Assembly: GCA_017470605.1 (NCBI GenBank)
Contig: JAFUYH010000040.1
Span: 1-49,672, forward strand
Direction: 5' to 3'
Length of the DNA stretch: 49,672 bases
Origin: Treponema sp.
GTDB lineage: Bacteria; Spirochaetota; Spirochaetia; Treponematales; Treponemataceae
Below, one piece after another: positions 14,730 to 20,757 of the stretch. Position numbers and translations under genes: made by a program. Numbering within the stretch: position 1 is the stretch's first letter; every line of letters begins with the position of its first letter. Under the pieces are notes generated by a model. It worked only from the letters and a program-made list of their open reading frames with translations, was not told the DNA's origin and did not search any database.

Positions 14730-15578
14730 ATGAGAAGTTTTTTCCTGCTGGCATTGATTTTTTGTTTACAATTACAAACAGCAAGTGCTGAAACCAAGAT
14801 TTATTATAATAAAAATATTAAGAATTCCAAACAATTTTCGGCTGATATTATTATTGCGAATCCAAAATCTGTTTATAATGATTTGAACATACTTGAAGCA
14901 CAGGGAATTTCGATGTCGGATATCTCTTTGTTTAACTATTATCAAGAGGTGACTTTTGAAAACGGAACATTGATTATAGCATGGAAATTCAATACAGAGT
15001 ATGTTTCAGATTCATTCTTTAAAGGTATGCGAGAGTATTTATCAGAAATGCGTCCGTCTATTAGACTGTTTTGGAAAAATTCGAATGAAAAATATCAGAA
15101 AGCAATTGATAAAAAATATTTTAAAGTTGGTTCTAAGACAGAAAGTACAACTATTCAATATTTGAAAATGGAAAAACAAGACATTTTTGATAATGCAGAA
15201 GGAATAAAAGAAAAAGTTGTAATGTCGGAAATAATTCAATTTCAAGGAAAAACAATTCTTGTAACACTAGATTGTCTCGTTTTACCTTTCAAAACACTTG
15301 AAAAAGGAAACTGGAGCAAAGCAACTTCTTCTGACCAATTAATCGAGTTATTCGGACTTCCCGATAAAATAGAAACTTATTCTTTTCAATGGCCAGATAA
15401 AAAAAGTAAAAATGGACTTTATTATAGTCCTGAAATAAACCATCCTGTTTCAGGAGAGCATTGGAGATTTGCAAAATATCCAGATTTAGTAATTGACATA
15501 TCTGAGGGAAAGAAGATTAGGCAATTTGTAACAGATAGAGACCTCACTTATTATAATCAAGTAATAACTTCTAACTGA
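14730..15578 (+). CDS. Secreted protein of unknown function
   Basis: A 282-aa protein with AAGGAG nine bases before the ATG. Residues 1-20 (MRSFFLLALIFCLQLQTASA) are a clear Sec signal peptide with an ASA cleavage site and no lipobox cysteine. The mature part is polar, mixed alpha/beta, with no cysteine motif or repeat I recognise (e.g. WKFNTEYVSDSFFKGMREYL, FGLPDKIETYSFQWPDKKSK). The codons are AT-rich, unlike the transposase 50 bases upstream. It is followed by the 178-aa gene after 15 bases, so the two probably form an operon carried as transposon cargo. Confidence 0.7.
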   Translation: MRSFFLLALIFCLQLQTASAETKIYYNKNIKNSKQFSADIIIANPKSVYNDLNILEAQGISMSDISLFNYYQEVTFENGTLIIAWKFNTEYVSDSFFKGMREYLSEMRPSIRLFWKNSNEKYQKAIDKKYFKVGSKTESTTIQYLKMEKQDIFDNAEGIKEKVVMSEIIQFQGKTILVTLDCLVLPFKTLEKGNWSKATSSDQLIELFGLPDKIETYSFQWPDKKSKNGLYYSPEINHPVSGEHWRFAKYPDLVIDISEGKKIRQFVTDRDLTYYNQVITSN

Positions 15579-15593
15579 AAAGGAAAACAATTT

Positions 15594-16130
15594 ATGGAAA
15601 ATAAAATATTTTCAGATCAATTTAATTACAATATGGCTGGATGGTTATATGAAAAAGCTGAGTTTTGCGCAAAAGATTTGCTTCGCCTAAATGCTGAAAT
15701 AGATGAAATTAGCGAGATAGATGATGTGAAATCATTTGTTCATGATTCATTATCAGGGGTGTTCTTTGATTTAACAAAAATTCTTAGTTTTGCAGCAGGA
15801 AGTGATTGGGAAGTTTCAGACAGTGAATTTTTGTTAAATAATGGAACTGAAAGATTAGCGGTAAAATATGGTATAATCCCCGAAACCTCTGAACATAGTG
15901 AGGTGATGAATTTCGTTGTAAATGCAAGAGAATTATTGAAAGGGGCGAGGTCTCCAAACAGAACAATTCTTTACGACTTCCTGGAGCCGTTGAAAGATAA
16001 AGATTTCTTATTTCAAGAGATTGATAGAGAGCTTGAATTGGTACGAGATGGGCAACTAAGTTGGGAGAAGTTTGTAAGTAAAACAAATCAAATCTTGGAT
16101 GATATAGAACGGCTCTACAAGGATAAATGA
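15594..16130 (+). CDS. Acidic helical protein of unknown function
   Basis: A 178-aa protein with AAAGGAAAA before the ATG. It is strongly acidic and predicted helical (EIDEISEIDDVKSFVHDSLS; DREL, DDIERLYKDK at the end), with no signal peptide or membrane segment. The pairing of a secreted protein with a small acidic cytoplasmic one could be an effector and immunity pair, but nothing in the sequence proves it. It converges on the HepT gene 35 bases away. Confidence 0.65.
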   Translation: MENKIFSDQFNYNMAGWLYEKAEFCAKDLLRLNAEIDEISEIDDVKSFVHDSLSGVFFDLTKILSFAAGSDWEVSDSEFLLNNGTERLAVKYGIIPETSEHSEVMNFVVNARELLKGARSPNRTILYDFLEPLKDKDFLFQEIDRELELVRDGQLSWEKFVSKTNQILDDIERLYKDK

Positions 16131-16164
16131 GCATAATTGTTTTTAAATTATAGAAAAGCAAAAT

Positions 16165-16611
16165 CTAGATAATAAATTTCTGAACACAGTCTTTTGTGGA
16201 CTTCCATACCGCTGATATATTTTCAAATAGCGGTTTCGCCAAATCCCAGCGCAGATGGTAGCCGTAGGCGTGGCGGAAGAAATGACGGAACCCCATGTAA
16301 TCGGAAAGTTGCTCGCGCAATGACTCGTCAAGTACGGCCGGACGGTGTTCAGTTTCTTTGAACATAGCATCCAACAATTCACTGTGCCAGCGTTTGGATT
16401 GGGAATTTGTCTTGTCAATTTCTTTTCTAATAATCTGGAAAATATTTTCAAGTCCGTTGTAGAATGAATGGAGCGTGGAGCCAACCGCACTTAGTTCAAT
16501 AAAATCGGGTTCTTGTAGCTGACATTTTTCAAGCAGAACGGATGCATGGGCTAAAAGAGTATCAATCTCTGAGATTTCAAAATATATCTTCTTTTTAAGT
16601 TCCTCATCCAA
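16165..16611 (-). CDS. hepT: HepT-like HEPN ribonuclease toxin
   Basis: A 148-aa HEPN protein. The catalytic RX4HXY motif is present: Arg109-x4-His114-x-Tyr116 in GFRHFFRHAYGYHL. The family cuts RNA when not neutralised; MntA partners modify the tyrosine by adding AMP units. Its start overlaps the MntA end by 8 bases. Gene order antitoxin-toxin, typical of MntA-HepT loci. The pair is AT-rich transposon cargo, a common way such modules move. Confidence 0.85.
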   Translation of the reverse strand: MDEELKKKIYFEISEIDTLLAHASVLLEKCQLQEPDFIELSAVGSTLHSFYNGLENIFQIIRKEIDKTNSQSKRWHSELLDAMFKETEHRPAVLDESLREQLSDYMGFRHFFRHAYGYHLRWDLAKPLFENISAVWKSTKDCVQKFII

Positions 16612-16876
16612 TTTGCTTCAATTCCCCTATGTCCTGCAAGAGATTAAAAAAAGACTTCTGATAGTCAAAATCAACCAAATCGACCTTCATGTCAAGGGCA
16701 TTTTCCAACTGCAAATGAACGCGGAAAAACAGGGATGGCGGTAAACCTTTTACACCTAAATCAATGTCAGAATTTTCATTTGCGATACCACGAGCCTGCG
16801 AGCCAAAAAGATATATATCCGTGCATCCCGCGTTTTTGAGAATTGTTGCCGCTGTTGTAAGTTTTGCTACAGTCAT
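16604..16876 (-). CDS. mntA: MntA-like nucleotidyltransferase antitoxin
   Basis: A 90-aa minimal nucleotidyltransferase with GSX10DXD: Gly25-Ser26, Asp37, Asp39 in LFGSQARGIANENSDIDLG, and a third acidic site near KVDLVDFD (~residues 68-75). Antitoxins of this type AMPylate the HepT tyrosine. On the minus strand, TGCTATATT ends six bases before the ATG with no ribosome site between, so the message may be leaderless. Confidence 0.87.
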   Translation of the reverse strand: MTVAKLTTAATILKNAGCTDIYLFGSQARGIANENSDIDLGVKGLPPSLFFRVHLQLENALDMKVDLVDFDYQKSFFNLLQDIGELKQIG

Positions 16877-16918
16877 ACTATTAATATAGCATATTTTTCT
16901 AAAAAATACAGAGTCAAA

Positions 16919-17743
16919 TCATGAATTTTTACTATACTGTTTTCTTTCAGATAGAAAATCATATATCTTGCAGAACATTTGAAAATAAACTTCATGAACA
17001 TCGAAAATGATATTCTCTCTTATTTTCTTATCGTACGACAATGTAAAATATTTATGGTTTTCATTCCAGTAGTCCCACTCATCAGCTATGTCCAAATAAT
17101 TATGCTCAATGCAATAGGTAAAAACAGAATTAGCAGTCCTTAATTTTATATTCTTATCTTCTCGAATGATTTTTGCTAATTCAATGAATGCAGAATTATA
17201 TAAACATTCGCATAAAAAGAATGCCCCATACATTTTAGAAGCTTCGACATCTCCTAATGTTATCGATATTTCTATATCGGGCAGAGTTGCGTGACCGTCA
17301 TAACCGAGCGCGTTCCTTAATTCTTCAAAGAAAATGAAAAAATCTGATGTTTTTGCTGTCTTTCCAGTTTTATATCTTTCATTTAGAGGAGATTTGATAT
17401 TGTGTTCTTTTAGAAGAGTTGATACAGAACTGTAGCTGTAGGAAATGTTATATTCATCCCTTAATATCCTAGAGAATTTACTAAATTCTGTGTTTTCATA
17501 TTCTGACAAATACAATCTCACAATAAATTCTTCTTCCTCGTGTGTGTGTATTTTGTTTTTCGGTTTTCTACCTTTGTTTTTATGCTCAAAACAGGTGTAT
17601 CCTTCTTTAAGAAATCTTTCTTTTAATCTCCACGCTGACACTGGTTGAATACCAATGAGACGGGCACATTCTCTTTCTGATATTTTTCCCTGTGCGAAAA
17701 GAGGTATGTATTTCTGTTTTAATGCCTTTTTTTCTTCGTTCAT
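16919..17743 (-). CDS. Transposase-type DNA-binding half fused to an unknown domain
   Basis: A 274-aa protein. Residues 1-125 closely follow the N-terminus of the transposase at 13563: ISERECARLIGIQPVSAWRL versus ITERECARLIGIQPVSVWRL, then NKGRKPKNK, and a second HTH-like segment. From about residue 130 the match ends. No DDE residues follow; instead there is a 145-residue mixed region (FFIFFEELRNALGYDGHATL, YGAFFLCECLYNSAFIELAK, NYLDIADEWDYWNENHKYFT) that I do not recognise. It is not a simple truncation, because the C-terminal part is a long, well-formed open frame. A domesticated regulator or a transposition inhibitor is an inference. Confidence 0.75.
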   Translation of the reverse strand: MNEEKKALKQKYIPLFAQGKISERECARLIGIQPVSAWRLKERFLKEGYTCFEHKNKGRKPKNKIHTHEEEEFIVRLYLSEYENTEFSKFSRILRDEYNISYSYSSVSTLLKEHNIKSPLNERYKTGKTAKTSDFFIFFEELRNALGYDGHATLPDIEISITLGDVEASKMYGAFFLCECLYNSAFIELAKIIREDKNIKLRTANSVFTYCIEHNYLDIADEWDYWNENHKYFTLSYDKKIRENIIFDVHEVYFQMFCKIYDFLSERKQYSKNS

Positions 17744-17754
17744 TCACTGAAGAA

Positions 17755-18606
17755 TTATATTATTTTGTATTTAGATTGTAAAGAAAATGATATAAGGCAG
17801 TATTTGCCGCATTTACGGCTAACGGCTGGGCGGTGTTCTACATAGTGGCTGTTGCCAAGTTCGCCCGCGCAGTTTTCCGCGTCGATTTCCGCATCAAAAA
17901 CGCGGATTGCTGTTTTGCGTCCGTTCTTCATTACCGCCCATTTGTCGCCGTCCGCCCAGCGTTCTTCGGGTGTGCATGGCTCTATGTCGTCATCGCCCTG
18001 TTTTTCAGCGGCTTCTATTGCCTTTACTTTTGCGGTGATTCTTTCGCCCGTCTGTGCAAGTTCTTCGGGTGTAACCTCAAACTCGTAAATGAATACGGGG
18101 GCTTGCGGGTAAGTCCTGTCAGTTTCCGCTTTTGTCATGCTGTGGTCTTTCAAACAGGCGATGAAGCGGCATTTATGAACATCTAAGCCGTTCTGCTTCA
18201 AAAGCCATGCGTAGGTCATGCCCTGTTTGTACCAGTCCGCAAAGTCGCCTTTCATCACCTTGTATACGCTGGCGGTTTTCCAGTCGTTGATGATTCCGCG
18301 CTCCATGTCGTAACTGTCTACAACGCCAGTTACGCGGCTGTTAGATACGGCGATGTCAAACTTTTCTTCGTGAAAGTTGCCGTCCTCGTATTTCTCCATG
18401 ATTGCATGAAAAGCCGTGCCGAATGTCGCCCACACGCTGTCCGCCGCGTCTACGGTGAATTCTTCCCAGTGGCGTTCCTGTAAGATGATTCCTTTCACGC
18501 CCTTGTTGAGCGTGGTTGCTGAATACTGCCCCGCCTTGTTGTGGCGTTCAACGCTTACGGCTTTCACAAATGCTTCGGGCAGATGTAATCTATTTGTCAC
18601 TTTCAT
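17755..18606 (-). CDS. PD-(D/E)XK nuclease (phage RecB/Cas4-like), C-truncated
   Basis: Begins MKVTNRLHLPEAFVKAVSVE; GGGGGC precedes the ATG, which overlaps the 57-aa gene by 17 bases. The nuclease core is visible: FGTAFHAIMEKYE (motif with His), VTGVVDSYD (Asp), IINDWKTASVYK (D-x-K), then a C-terminal cysteine pair RKCGKYC. In relatives this is followed by more cysteines (C...FCPF type) for an iron-sulphur cluster. Here the sequence changes to LISFSLQSKYKII and stops, exactly where DNA turns from GC-rich to AT-rich (about 17795). So the end was cut when the AT-rich cargo joined. Activity is uncertain. Confidence 0.75.
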   Translation of the reverse strand: MKVTNRLHLPEAFVKAVSVERHNKAGQYSATTLNKGVKGIILQERHWEEFTVDAADSVWATFGTAFHAIMEKYEDGNFHEEKFDIAVSNSRVTGVVDSYDMERGIINDWKTASVYKVMKGDFADWYKQGMTYAWLLKQNGLDVHKCRFIACLKDHSMTKAETDRTYPQAPVFIYEFEVTPEELAQTGERITAKVKAIEAAEKQGDDDIEPCTPEERWADGDKWAVMKNGRKTAIRVFDAEIDAENCAGELGNSHYVEHRPAVSRKCGKYCLISFSLQSKYKII

Positions 18607-18763
18607 CTTTTGCCCCCTGTGGTTCTGCCTGTACTTCTACGGCGCGGCAAACTACAACAAAGTCGCCGTCCTCGTTCTGATTAGCCTTGATTACATCGAA
18701 GTAATCTTTATCGTTTGAATATCCGCGTAATTTCTCGCAGATTTGCAAAATTGCGTTTTTCAT
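18590..18763 (-). CDS. Small phage-like protein (57 aa)
   Basis: Start ATG 18763 with GAGGTG seven bases upstream; ends TAG 18590. The product MKNAILQICEKLRGYSNDKD ... FVVVCRAVEVQAEPQGAKDE is a small soluble protein. It overlaps the nuclease start (ATG 18606) by 17 bases and has the same GC-rich codon use, so it is part of the operon. Not recognised. Confidence 0.6.
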   Translation of the reverse strand: MKNAILQICEKLRGYSNDKDYFDVIKANQNEDGDFVVVCRAVEVQAEPQGAKDESDK

Positions 18764-18821
18764 GTTTGCACCTCGTAAATCAAATTTTTAGGCTTCCGCG
18801 TTGCGCACCGCTTCCGCCTTT

Positions 18822-18881
18822 TGGAACGGGCGGGATTTGAACCCGCCGAGCGTTTCCGCTTGCGCCCTCTGCGCCCGCTCC
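18822..18881 (-). ncRNA. 60-nt tRNA-like structure
   Basis: On the minus strand: GGAGCGG (18881-18875) pairs with CCGTTCC (18829-18823) as a 7-bp acceptor stem with one G-U; directly inside it is GCGGG-TTCAAAT-CCCGC (18846-18830), a canonical 5-7-5 T-arm; then discriminator A. Only 28 bases lie between, folding as GCGC-AGAGG-GCGC and AGCG-GAAA-CGCT, in place of D, anticodon and variable arms. It starts one base after a stop codon in the nuclease operon. The T-arm geometry is exact, but the missing anticodon arm rules out an ordinary tRNA. Confidence 0.5.
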
Positions 18882-18882
18882 C

Positions 18883-19428
18883 TTATTCGCTGTCGTCGTC
18901 AAACGGCAGGCTTTCGGCGGCTTCCTTTTCTGCCGCGTCTAATGCTGTGTGCAGTCGGAGCATGGTTGCGCCTGTTGCGCTCATGGCTTCATACCAGCCT
19001 TTTGCAAAATGCAAATCACGCCCCTTTTCGCTGGTGTAAAAAAGCCAGTCTTTTTGAATGTCCACGGCTTTCTGCAACAATTCTTGGAAGTTCTTATAGT
19101 CCGCGCTGTCGGTCATTTCGTCGATGTCTGAGCATACCTCGCGCAATTCTGCAAGCCCAATCTCGCACCCGTCGTCGCTGAAATACGGCAGTTTGCGCTC
19201 TTCCGTGCTGTCAAACTTGATGTCAAATGTGTAGCCGTTATCGCGCAGGGCTTTCTTGTACGAGCGAACGCCCGCTAAAAATCCCTGCAAGTTTGCGACC
19301 TTGCTTCCGCTTTCCTCGCACTGCAAAATCGCTTCTTTCTCGTGTGCCGTGTAGTTCAACTGCTGGAGTAAAATCAGCATGATTTGCGGTATCGGGATTT
19401 TCTTTTTCTCTTCTTCCTGTTCCTGCAT
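18883..19428 (-). CDS. Phage-like operon protein (181 aa), unknown
   Basis: ATG 19428 is preferred: AAGGGGG lies eight bases upstream, whereas the GTG at 19437 falls in that site. Sequence is helical and acidic: MQEQEEEKKKIPIPQIMLIL, then VANLQGFLAGVRSYKKALRD, ending DAAEKEAAESLPFDDDSE. No domain recognised. It is GC-rich like its neighbours and begins 17 bases after the VRR-NUC gene. Similar middle-size helical proteins are common in phage early operons. Confidence 0.6.
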   Translation of the reverse strand: MQEQEEEKKKIPIPQIMLILLQQLNYTAHEKEAILQCEESGSKVANLQGFLAGVRSYKKALRDNGYTFDIKFDSTEERKLPYFSDDGCEIGLAELREVCSDIDEMTDSADYKNFQELLQKAVDIQKDWLFYTSEKGRDLHFAKGWYEAMSATGATMLRLHTALDAAEKEAAESLPFDDDSE

Positions 19429-19444
19429 TTCTCGCACCCCCTTA

Positions 19445-19789
19445 TCAAATGCAATGTTTTTCTTTCAGCTTTGCCAGTGCTTCTTCGCCGCTGTGGGCTA
19501 CAAAGGCAACGCCGCCTTTTCGGTTGATGTCCGCTATCCGTTCTTTCTGCGCGGGTGATAGCCGCCCACCGCTCGGTCGCTTGCACTCAATCGCCACGAA
19601 ACGCCCTATGTTGTCGTAGCCCTCAAAGTCGCAAGTGCCAGCGTCCGCCGTCTTGATATAGCGGCGGTTCGCTCCCTCGCCGATTGTGAAACAGCCCGTA
19701 TTTATGCGCTGGATTTTCAAGCCCGTTACTTTGATTACCTGTTTCACTTGCTGGATTACCTCGCTTTCGGGTATGTCTTTTAGTTCCAT
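19445..19789 (-). CDS. VRR-NUC domain nuclease
   Basis: A 114-aa stand-alone VRR-NUC protein: CDFEGYDNIGRFVAIECKRP carries the Asp and the E-x-K of the PD-(D/E)XK fold, then RLSPAQKERIADINRKGGVA supplies the Q-x-x-x-x-x-x-x-x-G helix, and FVAHSGEEALAKL ends the domain. The standalone form is typical of phages and mobile elements; it acts on DNA junctions or branched DNA in characterised relatives. It overlaps the upstream gene by 10 bases. Confidence 0.87.
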   Translation of the reverse strand: MELKDIPESEVIQQVKQVIKVTGLKIQRINTGCFTIGEGANRRYIKTADAGTCDFEGYDNIGRFVAIECKRPSGGRLSPAQKERIADINRKGGVAFVAHSGEEALAKLKEKHCI

Positions 19790-20106
19790 TTCGCGCCCCC
19801 GTCGTTTCTCGCAAAGTCGATTTTTCGGCAGAAGTCAAAAACGCTTTTCGCTGTGCTTCGGATATAGCGGCGGCAGTTGGTTTTCGGGTCAATGTAACTT
19901 CCCGTAAAAAAATGCAGTACGCCGTCGCGGATTGTTGCCGTTGTTCCCCTGTACTCAACATGAACGCCCAGCCTGTCCGCCGTTCCCTTGCAGTCGTAGT
20001 TAATGCCGCGCGATTTCTGCCAGTCGCTGAATTGTTTTGTGAATTGCTGGCGGCTGATTTTTCCCGCCCTGTAGTTGGTGATTAGTTCGATAGGGTAGCC
20101 GCTCAT
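19780..20106 (-). CDS. Phage-like small protein (108 aa), unknown
   Basis: Begins MSGYPIELITNYRAGKISRQ and has a helical start, then a mixed alpha/beta region (TATIRDGVLHFFTGSYIDPK) and a basic C-terminus (CRRYIRSTAKSVFDFCRKID). Its start overlaps the previous gene's stop (ATGA, 20103-20106) and its end overlaps VRR-NUC. No family recognised; context suggests a DNA-metabolism role. Confidence 0.6.
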   Translation of the reverse strand: MSGYPIELITNYRAGKISRQQFTKQFSDWQKSRGINYDCKGTADRLGVHVEYRGTTATIRDGVLHFFTGSYIDPKTNCRRYIRSTAKSVFDFCRKIDFARNDGGAKWN

Positions 20107-20315
20107 AATCCAGCCCCCGTGTCTAGTTCGTGTTCTTTGATTGATTTTTCAAGCCATTCCATGCGACCGATTAGATAACATTCCCACGCTTCTTCTCGCA
20201 TGGCTTCCGATGTTTTGATGTCGTCTTTTCCGATGATTCCCGCTTTCAGTGCCTTTTCTTCCAGTTCGCGGATTTCCCTAAAAAGCGGGTTGTTGCTGGT
20301 GTTCCTTTTTGCCAT
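20103..20315 (-). CDS. First gene of the phage-like operon (70 aa), unknown
   Basis: MAKRNTSNNPLFREIRELEE, then KAGIIGKDDIKTSEAMREEA and a charged helical end. The ribosome site AGAGG (20327-20323) is followed by TCTGAAA and the ATG. That site overlaps GGTCTG, which is complementary to the loop of the leader hairpin immediately upstream, so translation may be RNA-controlled. Function unknown. Confidence 0.6.
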   Translation of the reverse strand: MAKRNTSNNPLFREIRELEEKALKAGIIGKDDIKTSEAMREEAWECYLIGRMEWLEKSIKEHELDTGAGL

Positions 20316-20318
20316 TTT

Positions 20319-20486
20319 CAGACCTCTTGCAAAAAAATAAAACCCGCTTCGGATTGGTCTGTTATCCGTTGCGGGTTTTGATTTACGAGTTACCGTAATA
20401 GTCGCTCGTACCGAAACAAACGGCTACTCAACAGACCAAAAAGTAGCCGTTTGTTTTTGAACCCGTGGCTACTTTTTCGCCTGTTG
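20319..20486 (-). promoter_or_regulatory. Structured leader: kissing hairpins, alternative pairing, terminator and SD pairing
   Basis: Minus-strand RNA order. Segment 1, 20486-20467. Hairpin B: a 14-bp perfect stem (20456-20443 with 20427-20414) and a 15-base loop containing GGTCTGTT. Hairpin A: a 9-bp stem (20379-20371 with 20347-20339), a 2x2 internal loop, a 5-bp stem, and a 9-base loop containing AACAGACC, followed by ATTTTTTT (20338-20331). The loops of A and B are complementary over 8 bases. Segment 1 can pair with the 5' arm and loop of B (18 of 20). The SD region has GGTCTG, also complementary to loop A. The gene begins at 20315. Confidence 0.65.
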
Positions 20487-20491
20487 TTGAT
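20446..20491 (-). repeat. Right terminal inverted repeat
   Basis: On the minus strand from 20491: ATCAACAA, then AAAAAGTAGCC, GGG, TTCAAA, parallel to the left end at 13103. The AAAAAGTAGCC word is repeated in inverted form at 20438-20448, so subterminal binding sites may extend inward. Confidence 0.65.
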
Positions 20492-20509
20492 AAATTATAA
20501 TTAAAGCAT
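20492..20509. repeat. Right copy of the 18-bp target duplication
   Basis: AAATTATAATTAAAGCAT, identical to 13085-13102. It lies immediately upstream of the extended -10 promoter (TGTTATAAT, 20529-20537) of the zeta-toxin pair. Confidence 0.8.
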
Positions 20510-20553
20510 TTAATTAATACTATAGTTGTGTTATAATCAATTTTGTAGGAGGA

Positions 20554-20757
20554 ATGGTGTCCATGGAAGAAAATGAACTTGATTCAACTTGTGGCCTTTC
20601 AGATTCTGAATTAACAGAAAGATTTAAAGAGTCTATCCGCATAGATAATGAAATCAAACGAATAAAAGGAACTCCTATAGCCCGCTATGATTTAAAAACT
20701 AAAACAGCTTATCTCGAATATCCTGATGGAAGAAAAGAGGTGGTTAATGCCCGCTAA
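20554..20757 (+). CDS. Small protein upstream of the zeta-like toxin, candidate antitoxin
   Basis: A 64-67-aa acidic protein (MEENELDSTCGLSDSELTER ... TKTAYLEYPDGRKEVVNAR). Possible starts are ATG 20554, GTG 20557 and ATG 20563; AGGAGG at 20547-20552 best suits the later ones. It is preceded by an extended -10 (TGTTATAAT) and overlaps the kinase start by 11 bases. Small partners of this type precede zeta-toxin-like ATPases in clostridia and spirochaetes; an epsilon-like antitoxin role is inferred from position only. Confidence 0.65.
   Translation: MVSMEENELDSTCGLSDSELTERFKESIRIDNEIKRIKGTPIARYDLKTKTAYLEYPDGRKEVVNAR

Larger units (their letters stand above)
13085..20509. mobile_element. 7.4-kb cargo-carrying transposon of IS1202/ISNCY type
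   Basis: The perfect 18-bp repeat AAATTATAATTAAAGCAT occurs at 13085-13102 and 20492-20509 in the same orientation. Inside, both ends begin (G/A)TCAACAA and continue after 9-10 bases with AAGTAG(T/C)C, GGG and TTCAAA: 13103-13146 on the plus strand and 20491-20446 on the minus strand. This is the target-duplication plus terminal-inverted-repeat pattern. The only complete DDE transposase inside (13563) is of the group that, as I recall for IS1202, makes unusually long target duplications. The unit sits between two toxin-antitoxin-type loci. Contents: transposase, AT-rich cargo, and a phage-like nuclease operon. Confidence 0.7.

Noticed and set aside
18821..19181. Plus-strand open frames across the nuclease operon (for example MERAGFEPAERF...)
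   Set aside because: They are shadows of GC-rich minus-strand genes, and the ERAGFEPA string is the usual artefact of translating a tRNA T-arm in reverse.
17755..20315. A prophage
   Set aside because: No integrase, capsid, terminase, tail or lysis genes; the limits are a transposon-type repeat.
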